A stretch of 64,000 nt of DNA from assembly GCF_036588685.1 (NCBI RefSeq), contig NC_086379.1:77531727-77595726 (forward strand). The letters run 5' to 3'. The first letter of the stretch is position 1, and each line of letters opens with the position of its first letter. A program made the translations under genes and the position numbers. Below the pieces are notes generated by a model. That model saw only the letters and a list, made by a program, of their open reading frames with translations. It made no database searches and was not told the DNA's origin. This DNA comes from Mytilus trossulus (Eukaryota; Mollusca; Bivalvia; Mytilida; Mytilidae). Of this stretch, positions 1 through 17,790 are shown one piece after another.

Positions 1-1955
1 ATAAGAAATACCGTTGAAATATCCAATAAAAAATAAGATCACAAGAATCAGACCGAATTTGAAAGTGAGAAAAAATTCGTTTAATTGAAATCGGGGGTGA
101 ACTTTACTTTGCAGAAAAAGATGACAATAGTAGGCACTTAATTTAGAGGATGAGAATTAAGTATTCAAATTTCTACAAAGGCATTCAATATTTTTAGTAG
201 ACCATGTTTAAGTTTAAGTTCGAATATCGATTTTCGATTTTCGAACTTTTGAATGAAATACGATTATTTTGAAACCCCTAAGATTAGAACAACAACAAAA
301 ATCGCATATTAGCCTTAAATCAATGGTTTTGCTTGATAAGAACCTAACACTCTGTTGATATTAGACCAGTAGGGGAATTATGTACCTTGGTATTGTCAGA
401 GACATATAATACAAGATGTTATATTGTATTATATGTTTCTCCTGGCACAGTGTATCCAATTTCAAAATGCTATTGCGCCTTGTATCGTTTCTTTTATAGA
501 CTAGTTAATCATCTATATGTCGTACGATAAATCAAGATTCCCTCCACCGGATTAAAAAAATTAAAGGGATAATTCGCGATTTTTCACTTTTCATCTTATT
601 ATGTTCATAATACCATAAAAAACATATTCACCAAGTTTTATTTTGATATGAAATCTAATAAAGGAGAAAATTAAGAATTATTAATTTTATTTCTTCAAAC
701 TTCCTGACTTATGTGACGTAGTTTAAGTCTTTAAGCATGCCGGGAGTGAAAATAATCTCATTTTAAATCTTAATCGTTAATCATCTTATAACTCTATTTA
801 AAGCGCATCGACGACGTTTGGTGTAGCTATTAACCAACTAATAATAAAGATGGAACAGCGCTCATCTCGAAATTAGAATGTACGATTTATATTTTAATAT
901 TTTCTGTAATGATTAAAGTGATACAAGTAAATCGTATAAAATATTTTTTTATGATTTTTTTTTCCGACGAATATTTTGAACAAACATATATAACTGAAAG
1001 TATTTTAAAAATGCATGTTTGTACTTTTTACCTTTTACGTCAGTCTAGTGAATATGTGCTGCTAGTACATTTACATAGTGTCCAAATACGGCCCGCAAAT
1101 ACAATGTGTATTGTACTTTGACACTTACATAAAGTTACTACCTGTTGAATGCGTGGTTAAATTCAAGTTAATTAAAAGATTAACATTTTGTATCTTTTGA
1201 TCTTTACTCGGTGAATTTAAGCCGTCACGGTTCACTTTTCTAGGTGTGAACAACATTTTGTATGAATGATAAACGGGGGAATCTTAATATTTTCCATGAG
1301 CTCAGTTTAATTAAATATATTATTAACGCGGAATATTTGTGGTTAAAAAAATAAGAAATGCTTAATTAATTTAATTGAATAAAGTTATAAATAATGATGT
1401 CCTTATAAACACGAGTAAATGAATTAAAAAAAAAAAGAATCGGTGACCTTGAATTTTTGAAATAGATAGTAATTACCAACTGCAGTTATATAATTGGGTC
1501 GTTCAAAGCGAAATATTCAGGAAGAAACGTCCTTATTAAAATAATTTAATTAATTCCGCGTACTTATTCTTCAGCTATTTAAACGAGAATATCAAAAATG
1601 TTGACAGAAAATTGAAAGGTCAACTTTGTTTTATTGGAACGGAATTGAATAAGAACGATTTTTTTTAATTCTTTGTGATTAAATCTTGCAATGAGCTTTC
1701 TATTTTATTTCAATCAGTGTATGGTTTCAACACCGAGGCCTTCAAAATCTTACATGAATACCCAGTGATTTGTTTGGATAACCTGGAATTCAAATAATGG
1801 AATCACCATTGTTATAAATACACAAGCTAATCTAACTTTTAACTTCTACCTTCAATTCTTTATTACTTTAAGCACATTATGCTTATCAGTGCAATAAATA
1901 CAAATACATTTCCATAACACAACATAACATAATACATCAGAGAAGCAAATAAATA
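1..1955. other. Gene-free AT-rich flank
   Basis: I see no supported gene here. The only short ORF (909-1121) has no recognisable domain and AT-driven codon use. A roughly 30-bp motif at about 532-562 (core TTCCCTCCACCGGATTAAAA) recurs almost unchanged at about 26817-26847, so it is probably a scrap of a dispersed repeat. The first coding exon of GRB2 paralog A was looked for and not found. Confidence 0.6.
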
Positions 1956-4900
1956 TCAAGTATTGACCAATAACAGTTTGGTCCTATGATTATGTGCATT
2001 AAACAAGAATTTACACAAATTACGCAAATCTTTTACATTTTCAGTGCTGAGAAGTTGCACTAATTTGAACGACGATGGACGTCTATAATAATAAGGTTTA
2101 ATAAACTGTCTCCTTAGGTCTCTATAGCTTTCACATTGTAAAACAAAATGGAATTCATCTTCAGTGATATTCAAATTACAAAGAGTACATTTTCTATCTA
2201 ACCTATTTACTCCATGATAACGGCCTACTTCAACAAACAAATTATGAGATGACAATCTAAGGCGAGTTAAATACACTCTAAAATTCATATGTTTAGTTAG
2301 ATAATTCTGTAAACATACATTATTGACAATATATTTATATAAATAACACTTAGATGAAACGTTCAGTTGATCATTCAAAGTCTGTTTTGCTTGATCATAT
2401 ATCCTTGTTTTTACAAATAATAATAAATTTGTATCAATAATCAAATTGTCTTGGTTATACCAGATCTCATTTAAACCCAAGTTAAATAATAATTGTTGTA
2501 GTTGATAAATCCAACTGCTTCTAATATTACAGAAATTATACAGTTGTTCCCTGTAGCAGTTTTTAAGAATACAATTGCTTGTGGATAATAATTTGAACCA
2601 GTACTTCACTATGTTGTACATTCTAAAATATATCAAAGGATATCTACCCAATTCAAAATAAACCATAACATTTGTTGTACATTGTTTGACACCTAATATG
2701 TTTTTGCAAAAATCAAGTTGTATTTTTTCAATATTTGGAGCTTTATGGAAGCCCCATATTTCACAACCATAACATAAAATACTGCTAATGTAAGTATCAA
2801 ATAAATTCAAATATGTAAAAACATTCAAATACAATGACGAAACCTTCGACTTCAAACCAAAAACAGCTTTTCTACTTTGCTCAGCTAAATGTTTTTGAGC
2901 TTTAACAAATTTACCGTTAAAATTTAACAGTACACCAAGGTAACAAAATTCATCCACTATGTCAATAGCATTGCCATCATAATACCAAATTTCTTCGTCT
3001 TTTACAAAACCTCCGTTTCTAAATACCATAATTTTTGTTTTGGCAATGTTTACAGTCAAACCCCATTTACAAGTATATAATAATAATGTGTCTAACATAT
3101 CTTGCAAGCCAATAACTGAATCAGAAAATAAAATCATATCATCAGCATACATAAGTAAAAATAATGACAAGTCTTGCACTTCATATGGTATATTACTATT
3201 ACGTAGAAATTCCATTTCAAAGTCATTTACATATAACGAAAAAAGTATAGGAGAAAGAACTTCCCCTTGCATAAGACCAACTGAACTTGTAAACTGCTCA
3301 GAATAAAAACCATCAACTTTCACACATACTTTTACTGTAGAATACATTGATTTTAAAACAGAAAGTAATTTGCCTGTTATACCAACTCTTGATAGTTTCA
3401 ACCATAAGTTAAGTCTGGTTACAGAGTCAAATGCCTGTTTGTAGTCAACGAAACAGCAATATAAACGTTTTTTCTTGAAAAGTGCTTTCTGAACGAGTGT
3501 CAACAAAGAATAAATTGCATCAACAGTGCTGCTACCCGGGCGAAATCCAAATTGCGCATCTGTAATAATATCATTATTCTCAGACCATTTAATTAGTCTT
3601 GAATTTATAATAGATGTAAATAGTTTCGCTAAATTACTGACTAAACTGATTCCACGATAGTTCGATGGATCGGACGAGTCGCCTTTTTTAAAAACAGGAA
3701 TTAACACTGCGAGTGCCCAAGATTTCGGAAAATGTCCTGATGCTAATATCTTGTTGAATATTTCCTCTAGGAACGGTAGCAGAATATCCTTAAATTCAAT
3801 GAATAACTCGTTAAATGTACCATCAATACCATGACTTTTGCCACGTTTTAGGTTTGAAATACACTTCAAAATTTTATCTTGTGTAATAATTTGATCAAGT
3901 TCATCATATGTTGTGTCGGAAACGGTCTCTGGAGTTTCGACTGTCACATTAATACCATCATTTGTGACCAAATTTCTAAAATGTTCGAAGAATTCAGAAA
4001 GTGACACATCAGAATTTTTGGCTCTCTTCTTTTGAAAAAGTTTATAATATTTCTTTGGGTCGATTTTACGCAATGTAGCTATCATATCACCCTCTTGACG
4101 CTTATATTTTCGTTTTAGTTTATTTTCTAAACGCTTGTATTGTCTTTTAGACATAATTAATATTTGATGATTTTCAACATTTTTGTCTCTATTAAATGTA
4201 TACAAAGAACTAGTATAGATAGATCGAAGTCTTTTGCACTCGTAGTTAAACCATGGTTTGTCATCTTTATATCGGGTCGTCTTACTACGGGTACGGTCAC
4301 AAATATTATTTGAACTATGTGAATTACAAAAGAATGGTGAAATAATGTTCATCAAATTAGAAGTAAACGATTCAACATAATTGTCAATACCATCTTGGGA
4401 TTTTTCAATATCAGAAAATACTATCTGGCTGAGTGAACCACTGTTTAAAGTTAAAGACTCATAACACTGATCTTTTAGCTCTTCCTTCCATCGGTAACTA
4501 TCATATGAGTTGTTTGACGTACCACTGTTACGCTTAGGCTCTTGTGAATCGTTCAATATGCACCGCAAGCGAACATGTAAAGGCGCATGGTCACTAAAAG
4601 AAGTGAAGTTACAAACAATAAACTGGCCTATAATGTGTAAAAAGTCATATGGAGCCAATAAGTAGTCTACAACACTCATTCCCCGGGAACCACAAAATGT
4701 ATAGTCATTAGCTAAGCCATCCTTATGCCGACCGTTCAAAATACGTAGACCAGTGCTTCTACACAGATTTAACAATTTTAATCCAAACTCATTAGTACTT
4801 TGGTCTGGATTTCTTCTTACTGGTAGATTTGTGTCACTTAAATACCCAAAAATATGGTTGAAACTATCAAAAATTGGGCCACATACATTGTCATTTATTA

Positions 4901-5375
4901 TAAAATCATTAACTATAGCAGTTCTTGCATTCATATCACCTAGTAAAAATACTCTTGACGTTTCTGATGAATATTTTTCAACAGAATTTAACAAATCATA
5001 GAATAAATCACAATTATACATCTTATAATAATTTGAATAGGCAGGAGGCAAATACACACATCCAATAAAATAATCAAACCCACAAGTTGATATATTCTTT
5101 GAAACCTTGAGCCATATAATTGTATCATTCTGAATATCAACTACTTCAACATACTTTGCAAAACATTTTTTTATTAACAAATATAGTCCACCACCTTGTT
5201 TATATTTACTTTTTAGTAATGGGACTGGCTTACAAATATAACCATCTACAATATCATCAAATGACTTATCAATCCAACACTCAGACAAAATAACAATATC
5301 ATATGTTTTAATGTAAGATAAAAAATTTGGCTCATTAAGTTTATCATGTAAACCACCATTAATGTTCCAATACAA
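1956..5375 (-). CDS. LINE ORF2: endonuclease + reverse transcriptase, apparently intact
   Basis: This is an uninterrupted 1139-residue frame for a non-LTR retrotransposon polyprotein that nicks target DNA and reverse-transcribes the element RNA. The N-terminus is an APE-type endonuclease (WNINGG near residue 3, LSECW near 30, LLGDMNAR near 145, SDHAPL near 265). The central RT has FGFRPGSSTVDAI, CFVDYKQAFDSV, GLMQGEVLSPILFSLYVND and the catalytic YADDM. The C-terminus has a Cys/His knuckle (CTLCN...EDEFHFVLQC). It lies 33 bp downstream of ORF1 on the same strand. A poly(A)-type AATAAAG on the minus strand near 1857-1864 may mark the 3' end. The long open frame suggests recent insertion. I do not assign a clade. 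Confidence 0.93.
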   Translation of the reverse strand: MYWNINGGLHDKLNEPNFLSYIKTYDIVILSECWIDKSFDDIVDGYICKPVPLLKSKYKQGGGLYLLIKKCFAKYVEVVDIQNDTIIWLKVSKNISTCGFDYFIGCVYLPPAYSNYYKMYNCDLFYDLLNSVEKYSSETSRVFLLGDMNARTAIVNDFIINDNVCGPIFDSFNHIFGYLSDTNLPVRRNPDQSTNEFGLKLLNLCRSTGLRILNGRHKDGLANDYTFCGSRGMSVVDYLLAPYDFLHIIGQFIVCNFTSFSDHAPLHVRLRCILNDSQEPKRNSGTSNNSYDSYRWKEELKDQCYESLTLNSGSLSQIVFSDIEKSQDGIDNYVESFTSNLMNIISPFFCNSHSSNNICDRTRSKTTRYKDDKPWFNYECKRLRSIYTSSLYTFNRDKNVENHQILIMSKRQYKRLENKLKRKYKRQEGDMIATLRKIDPKKYYKLFQKKRAKNSDVSLSEFFEHFRNLVTNDGINVTVETPETVSDTTYDELDQIITQDKILKCISNLKRGKSHGIDGTFNELFIEFKDILLPFLEEIFNKILASGHFPKSWALAVLIPVFKKGDSSDPSNYRGISLVSNLAKLFTSIINSRLIKWSENNDIITDAQFGFRPGSSTVDAIYSLLTLVQKALFKKKRLYCCFVDYKQAFDSVTRLNLWLKLSRVGITGKLLSVLKSMYSTVKVCVKVDGFYSEQFTSSVGLMQGEVLSPILFSLYVNDFEMEFLRNSNIPYEVQDLSLFLLMYADDMILFSDSVIGLQDMLDTLLLYTCKWGLTVNIAKTKIMVFRNGGFVKDEEIWYYDGNAIDIVDEFCYLGVLLNFNGKFVKAQKHLAEQSRKAVFGLKSKVSSLYLNVFTYLNLFDTYISSILCYGCEIWGFHKAPNIEKIQLDFCKNILGVKQCTTNVMVYFELGRYPLIYFRMYNIVKYWFKLLSTSNCILKNCYREQLYNFCNIRSSWIYQLQQLLFNLGLNEIWYNQDNLIIDTNLLLFVKTRIYDQAKQTLNDQLNVSSKCYLYKYIVNNVCLQNYLTKHMNFRVYLTRLRLSSHNLFVEVGRYHGVNRLDRKCTLCNLNITEDEFHFVLQCESYRDLRRQFIKPYYYRRPSSFKLVQLLSTENVKDLRNLCKFLFNAHNHRTKLLLVNT

Positions 5376-5408
5376 AAAGTTAATAAAGGAGATGCTTCTC
5401 GATGTGTC

Positions 5409-6590
5409 CTAGTCTGTACCTGTGTGCATATCTGCTAACACTTCAAAGCGAGATCCACTAGACGAGCCATTACTGACTGAAGATTTACTAGGTTTTATAC
5501 TTGAGACGCTCGGTGTTTTTTCGGCCACTGAAAACCCTGGACCCGACGCTGTATCCGACATTCTATCACCTGACTGATCACGACGTGCAATTTTGACTAG
5601 CTCGTTAGATTTAACAACAGTCTGCTCACCATCAATAAAAAGTTTATCTTTATTAAACGAAACTCGTTTACCTGCCTCCTTTGCTTTTTTATACACAGGA
5701 AATAATAGTTTGCGTTTTTCATGTATAGCTTTCGGAAATTGTTCAGAAATTGAAATGGTTGACTCTTTTAATTTGCGAGAGTTTTGACGTACAGTGTCCC
5801 TTTGTTGACGTTTTATAAATTTGACAATTATGGGGCGCGGCTTACGCACATTCCGAGTCGACTTGCTCACGAATTTCTTTCCCATCCTAAAGGCAGATGC
5901 TATTTCGATTGGTTCTCGAATTTCCAGAGATAAAGCACATATGTTTCTAATGCTATCAATACAGTCTTCGCCCTCCTTCTCCTCGATACCAAAAAACATC
6001 AAATTGTCCCTCAAGTTTTCACATTGTAGTTGTTCAAGCTGATCAACCATACTCCTGTTAACAACACGCAATGAAGTTATATCATCGGCAATGACAGCCA
6101 TGTCAGATTTATTTTGTTCGAACCCTGCAGATATAAACTGCTGACTATTTTCAACGACCTCAACTCGTTTCACAAGACCATCAACAACTGCTCCCATTTT
6201 CGTTAACTTAGAGTCAATGCTTATAACTGATGACTTTATTTCATCAACGGAATTCATTCTCAAATTAAGATTGTCAATTTTATTCATCAGGTCGGAAATC
6301 CATGGGGGTGTACTGCTAAACGATGTAGGAGGAGGGGGGTACAAATTCATTCCGGTCATTCCGGTTTGCGATGCATGCTGTGAAGGATAATGCTGAGACA
6401 TAATACTAAATGGATTTGCATCCTGTGATGATGCAAAATTGACCGTTGGCATCACATTACCACCAGATGAGTTTGTTATTGTTTGTGACATATTAAAAAT
6501 GGCGGAGGAATCAAACGCACCACAATCAGTTTTACTTTGAACACGTTTTCTTTTTGGTTGCGGCTTTGTTACCCTTCTTTTATGTTCCAT
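5409..6590 (-). CDS. LINE ORF1: RNA-binding protein with coiled coil and RRM-like domain
   Basis: This 393-residue frame is the first ORF of the same LINE as the 1956-5375 polyprotein. It has a basic N-terminus (MEHKRRVTKPQPKRKR), then a Ser/Asn/Pro-rich low-complexity stretch. A heptad-like coiled coil follows at about residues 105-190 (IDNLNLRMNSVDEIKSSV...). Next is a region resembling the RRM/C-terminal fold of LINE-1-type ORF1 proteins (ENLRDNLMFFGIEE near 195, ASAFRMGK, PRPIIVKF, then the basic helix ending VSFNKDKLFIDG). By family analogy it coats the element RNA and acts as a nucleic-acid chaperone. The 5' UTR would lie at about 6591-6660. Confidence 0.85.
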   Translation of the reverse strand: MEHKRRVTKPQPKRKRVQSKTDCGAFDSSAIFNMSQTITNSSGGNVMPTVNFASSQDANPFSIMSQHYPSQHASQTGMTGMNLYPPPPTSFSSTPPWISDLMNKIDNLNLRMNSVDEIKSSVISIDSKLTKMGAVVDGLVKRVEVVENSQQFISAGFEQNKSDMAVIADDITSLRVVNRSMVDQLEQLQCENLRDNLMFFGIEEKEGEDCIDSIRNICALSLEIREPIEIASAFRMGKKFVSKSTRNVRKPRPIIVKFIKRQQRDTVRQNSRKLKESTISISEQFPKAIHEKRKLLFPVYKKAKEAGKRVSFNKDKLFIDGEQTVVKSNELVKIARRDQSGDRMSDTASGPGFSVAEKTPSVSSIKPSKSSVSNGSSSGSRFEVLADMHTGTD

Positions 6591-6856
6591 TAGGTCTGTT
6601 AAATAAGTTTACCATTCACTGTTCATAATAGAGCAACCAACCACTCCTGAAGACATCTTAAATATCATTTTTTAAGAGATGCCAAACAGATATGTCCATA
6701 CAGTCCAGGGGGACATAACTGCAAATACCTAATATTTAGCCAAGATAAAAAGACGTCAAATTAACTTAATCAATTAACTTTTTCTCAATTCCTTGTTTTC
6801 TAATGATTGTCAGGCACCAGAGCGTGGTTGTTTTTGTAAAAAGAAAAAAAGTTTGA

Positions 6857-6863
6857 TATATAA
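6857..6863 (+). promoter_or_regulatory. Candidate TATA box of the P2X7-ballast gene
   Basis: TATATAA lies 33 bp upstream of the ATG at 6896. If used, the 5' UTR would be only a few bases long. Seen in sequence; function inferred. Confidence 0.3.
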
Positions 6864-6895
6864 GCCTTTTTAATAAATCTATACTATAAGCTAAA

Positions 6896-7495
6896 ATGTC
6901 TAGTTCAGATAGTGAAAGTTCAGATGTATCCAGCTCCCAAAGTGAGACAAATTTTGACGAGTGTGGTCAATTTGGGTACATATTAGAACCGGAGTACACT
7001 GAAGAAGAACTCCAACAAATTGAAGCAGAAGAAACTTCTAGACAACAGGATATTATAAATAATCCTCGCAAGTTTGACACCAATTGGTGTTCATGTAAAA
7101 ACTGTATAGTCATGCCATTGCCGGCGGAGTGTTTCTGCTGCCACGAATTTACGCTATTAGAAGAAAATATGAATTTGGGTGAATGTGTCACTGAAAATAC
7201 AGATTTTAGAATAGTTTGTTTAAACCCCGTTGTTCTTGAAACAAGCTACATAAGTTTCCTGAGATACAAGCGCCATAGAGGGAGAGCTCCAGACGTACTT
7301 ACTAACAGACAAAGCAGGCTTATGGCTTATCGTCAGTTTGTGTGTTGGGTCAGGAAAGGTCAACCACTTGGAAAGAAACACAGAATAACCCTACAAACTT
7401 GTGTAGTTAATGTCATTAAAAAAGAGTTTCCATCGTTGGATGGGGTATACGAAGGATTAAAAGAATGTGAAAGTGACACTTCAGACTCTGAATAG
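6896..7495 (+). CDS. Stand-alone P2X7 C-terminal (ballast) domain protein
   Basis: This intronless 199-residue protein is not a channel: there is no transmembrane segment and no P2X ectodomain. The N-terminal 20 or so residues are an acidic Ser tract (MSSSDSESSDVSSSQSE). Residues ~60-190 match the cysteine-rich cytoplasmic 'ballast' domain of P2X7 (Zn- and guanine-nucleotide-binding in the mammalian receptor). Recognisable elements are NWCSCKNC, the FCCHEF pair, GECVTENTDFRIVCLNPVVLETSY, MAYRQFVCW, LGKKHRI and TCVVNVIKKEFPS...Y.G. The Cys positions expected for metal binding (WCxCxxC, CC, C...C) are kept. The tail is again acidic (ECESDTSDSE). It sits between a LINE and a perfect-stem hairpin, and probably inside intron 1 of GRB2 paralog A. 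Such single-domain proteins are expanded in invertebrates; their function is unknown to me. The start is the first ATG of the frame. Confidence 0.8.
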   Translation: MSSSDSESSDVSSSQSETNFDECGQFGYILEPEYTEEELQQIEAEETSRQQDIINNPRKFDTNWCSCKNCIVMPLPAECFCCHEFTLLEENMNLGECVTENTDFRIVCLNPVVLETSYISFLRYKRHRGRAPDVLTNRQSRLMAYRQFVCWVRKGQPLGKKHRITLQTCVVNVIKKEFPSLDGVYEGLKECESDTSDSE

Positions 7496-7629
7496 TTCTG
7501 AAATCATTTTCACGATTAACCAATACAATTGTAAAAGGTGATTTCTGGACGGTCAAATGATAACAAGTCCATTTCATCCTTCTGGAGTCAACTGAGGGCC
7601 TTGGAATTATATAAATCGGGCATCAATCT

Positions 7630-7723
7630 CTTCATTCATGTAAGTTTCACCTACCTGCCAACCTTTATTATTCAATATAGAAAAATAAAGGTTGGCAGGT
7701 AGGTGAAACTAACATGAATGAAG
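7630..7723. repeat. 40-bp-arm inverted repeat (hairpin/foldback)
   Basis: The arms 7630-7669 and 7684-7723 are reverse complements with a single mismatch (TAAG versus TTAG) around a 14-bp AT-rich spacer. The core of the left arm is TTTCACCTACCTGCCAACC. It begins 134 bp past the stop of the P2X7-ballast gene. It may be a foldback MITE or a hairpin in the gene's 3' UTR. No flanking target duplication was resolved. Confidence 0.85.
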
Positions 7724-15257
<7,534 letters not shown>

Positions 15258-16964
15258 TTTTAATAAATAGAATTGACAATTTTTTATTAAAAACTTGAAT
15301 GTTTGAATGGAAGGTACAAATAAAAGTTAACAGATATTATGAGTTTGGGTGGGTACTAACATTCTATGTTCTTTGTCAGTATTTAAGATTATATGTACTC
15401 CTTGTGAAACAGGCAAGAATTTTATACCTTCCTTCTGTTTCGTAAACTTGTACAATTTTTATAACTGCTGATAATATATTTTTTATCCAGTAATGACAAA
15501 GATGTTCAAATTTGCCATATACTTGAAAAAGCAAACTCAATTTGTATTTGAGATAAAAAGTGTATTTTTTATCTATTAATGGCAAATATGATAAAATATG
15601 CCATATATATATAAAATTGTGAACACAAATCAGCATTTGTGGTATTCAAAAAATATATTTGCATTAAATGTCTTCTTTGTTATCCTGATAGTAACTTGTG
15701 TGTGTACTGGATAATATTGTTAACTGCATGAGTATATTCATTTGGTCAGTACAATATGCAGAAGAAGATCCCAGTCTAATTTTGATATAACAAATAATAA
15801 TTTTAACATGTTTCAGTCTTTTTATAGATAGATTTATATTATATATTGTTTTACAAAACATCAGTTTGCCCAGTGAATATTGAAACAAGATGATGATGAG
15901 GGTATCTCTGAAGCAGGATATCAGGGGACTTAATCCATATACTTAAGAAAATTGATTTGTTAACATATATATACCAATCATGTAGAAGGAGGAAGTCTTT
16001 TATAAAATATCCAATGTCACAGTTATTTTTAATTATGACTGAAACTTTGTATGATATGAGATTGTGATCCAGAGTTTGTATATTTATTTTTAACATCCAA
16101 TTAATCAATTAGAATTATGAATTATGGTCATTTTTTTTTTACCATTAAATTTTTGGGGCCAAGTGTCCTTCAAATATCAGGAAAGTACCATAGATACATG
16201 TACATTCAATCCAGAAACTTAATTTTGGTCAAGAAAGTCTTCATTTTAACTGTACTTTTTATTGTCCACTTGAAATCTAGATATGTTCAGAATGAGACTT
16301 CAATATGACAGACAACCTGTGACAAGACGGGTAATGATAGAAAAAATGTGCCACAAACATGTAAAATTGCACATGTGCCAATAGTTCTTTCAGCTTGTGT
16401 GAAAACTCTTTATCTTATGTTCAGAGACTTAATGTCACAATCATTGTTGTCACATTCTGAATGGAAAACTTTTCAATCATTGTTTTATTTAATAACATCA
16501 ATAAGTTGAGAGTTATCTGTCTTAAGGAAAACACTTTGTTCTTGCTGTATTATACTTCAAATTTTGTTTTGTATAACATTGAGGTTTTTGGAACTGAATG
16601 ACTGGATTAACATCTTTTAATATTACAAAATTAATGTTTGTATTTTATTAAATAATTCCCATGAAGCAAAGTTTTGATGCTTAGGTTTAATAAAAAAAAA
16701 TCAGTTTAAATAAATGTCCACTTTTCACTTTTATGACAAAATACACAAAAAAAAATCATGAGAGTAGCAGATAAAAAAGCATGACTTGTGACAATCCTAA
16801 TTCTCACCAAAAATGTTTTGTATATAGACGTTTAATTTTTTATTTACTATAGGTGAACAACTTAAAATCCTATTGCTTTATTTGGAAACTATGTATTAAC
16901 AATGGTGACTCCTGAAAATAGTTTGATCTTTGAACAGTATTATTTAAGCTATATCTTGTACTCT

Positions 16965-17166
16965 ATATACTAGAAATTTAAAAAATACTGGCATGAAAAG
17001 CCAAGCTTTTCCAGGAATAAACAAATTATATATGATACTAGAAATTAAAAAAATACTGGCATGAAAAGCCAAGCTTTTCCAGGAATAAACAAACTATATA
17101 TGATACTAAAAATTAAAAAAAAAATGGCATGAAAAGCAAAGCTTTTCCAGGTTTTAACAGCTTCTT
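16965..17166. repeat. Three-copy 68-bp tandem repeat
   Basis: The unit TACTAGAAATT...ACTGGCATGAAAAGCCAAGC...AGGAATAAACAAA is repeated with a period of exactly 68 bp (anchor C at 16970, 17038 and 17106). The third copy diverges at its end. Confidence 0.9.
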
Positions 17167-17370
17167 TTTTTTTTTATTAATAAGTATTATCAAAGTAGGA
17201 ATAAATTGAACTTTACATCAATTTGACACCTGGGATGCATGCAACTTGTCTGGACAAGCATGGCACTTCTGTTTTATATTAACATCAGAATTTGTCAGTT
17301 CTGGTCATTGAAATGGAGGACTCTTCAAATTAAGATATTTGCTTTGGGACTTACATTGTACAAAATAAAA

Positions 17371-17790
17371 CAAACCTTCAAGCAACCCTGATAAGTAATG
17401 TGTTAGAATAAGCACTCAGACCATCCTTTAAGTAGAACTGTTTTCTGCTAGAGAAAAAAAAACCTTCAAGCAACCCATATTATGAAAATGGAATAAGGGC
17501 TCAGACCATTGAATTAGTAGAACTGTTTTATACTTGAGAAAAAAACCTTTGAGCAACCCTGATTTATCATGACTATGGATAAGCACCCAGACCATTGTAT
17601 CAGTAGAACTGTTTTTGCTAGTGATAAAAACCCTCATTCAACCATGATTATTCATGTATAAGGAATAAGTGTTCAGACCATCGTATAAGTAGAACTATTT
17701 TCTGCTAGAGGAAAAAACCTTCAAGCAACCCTGATTATTCATTTATAGGTATAAGCGCTCAGACAATTGTATAAGAAGGACTGATTTTGA
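17371..17790. repeat. Five-copy ~86-bp degenerate minisatellite
   Basis: The anchor CCTTCAAGCAACCCTGAT recurs at about 17375, 17463, 17546, 17631 and 17718. Each copy is followed by AATAAGCRCTCAGACCATYGTATAAGTAGAACTG. Confidence 0.85.

Noticed and set aside
3040-5001. Plus-strand ORFs of 82-88 aa inside the LINE
   Set aside because: They are antisense to the strongly supported LINE ORF2 and have no domain.
6967-7191. Minus-strand 74-aa ORF over the ballast gene
   Set aside because: It is a shadow of the cysteine-rich ORF on the plus strand.
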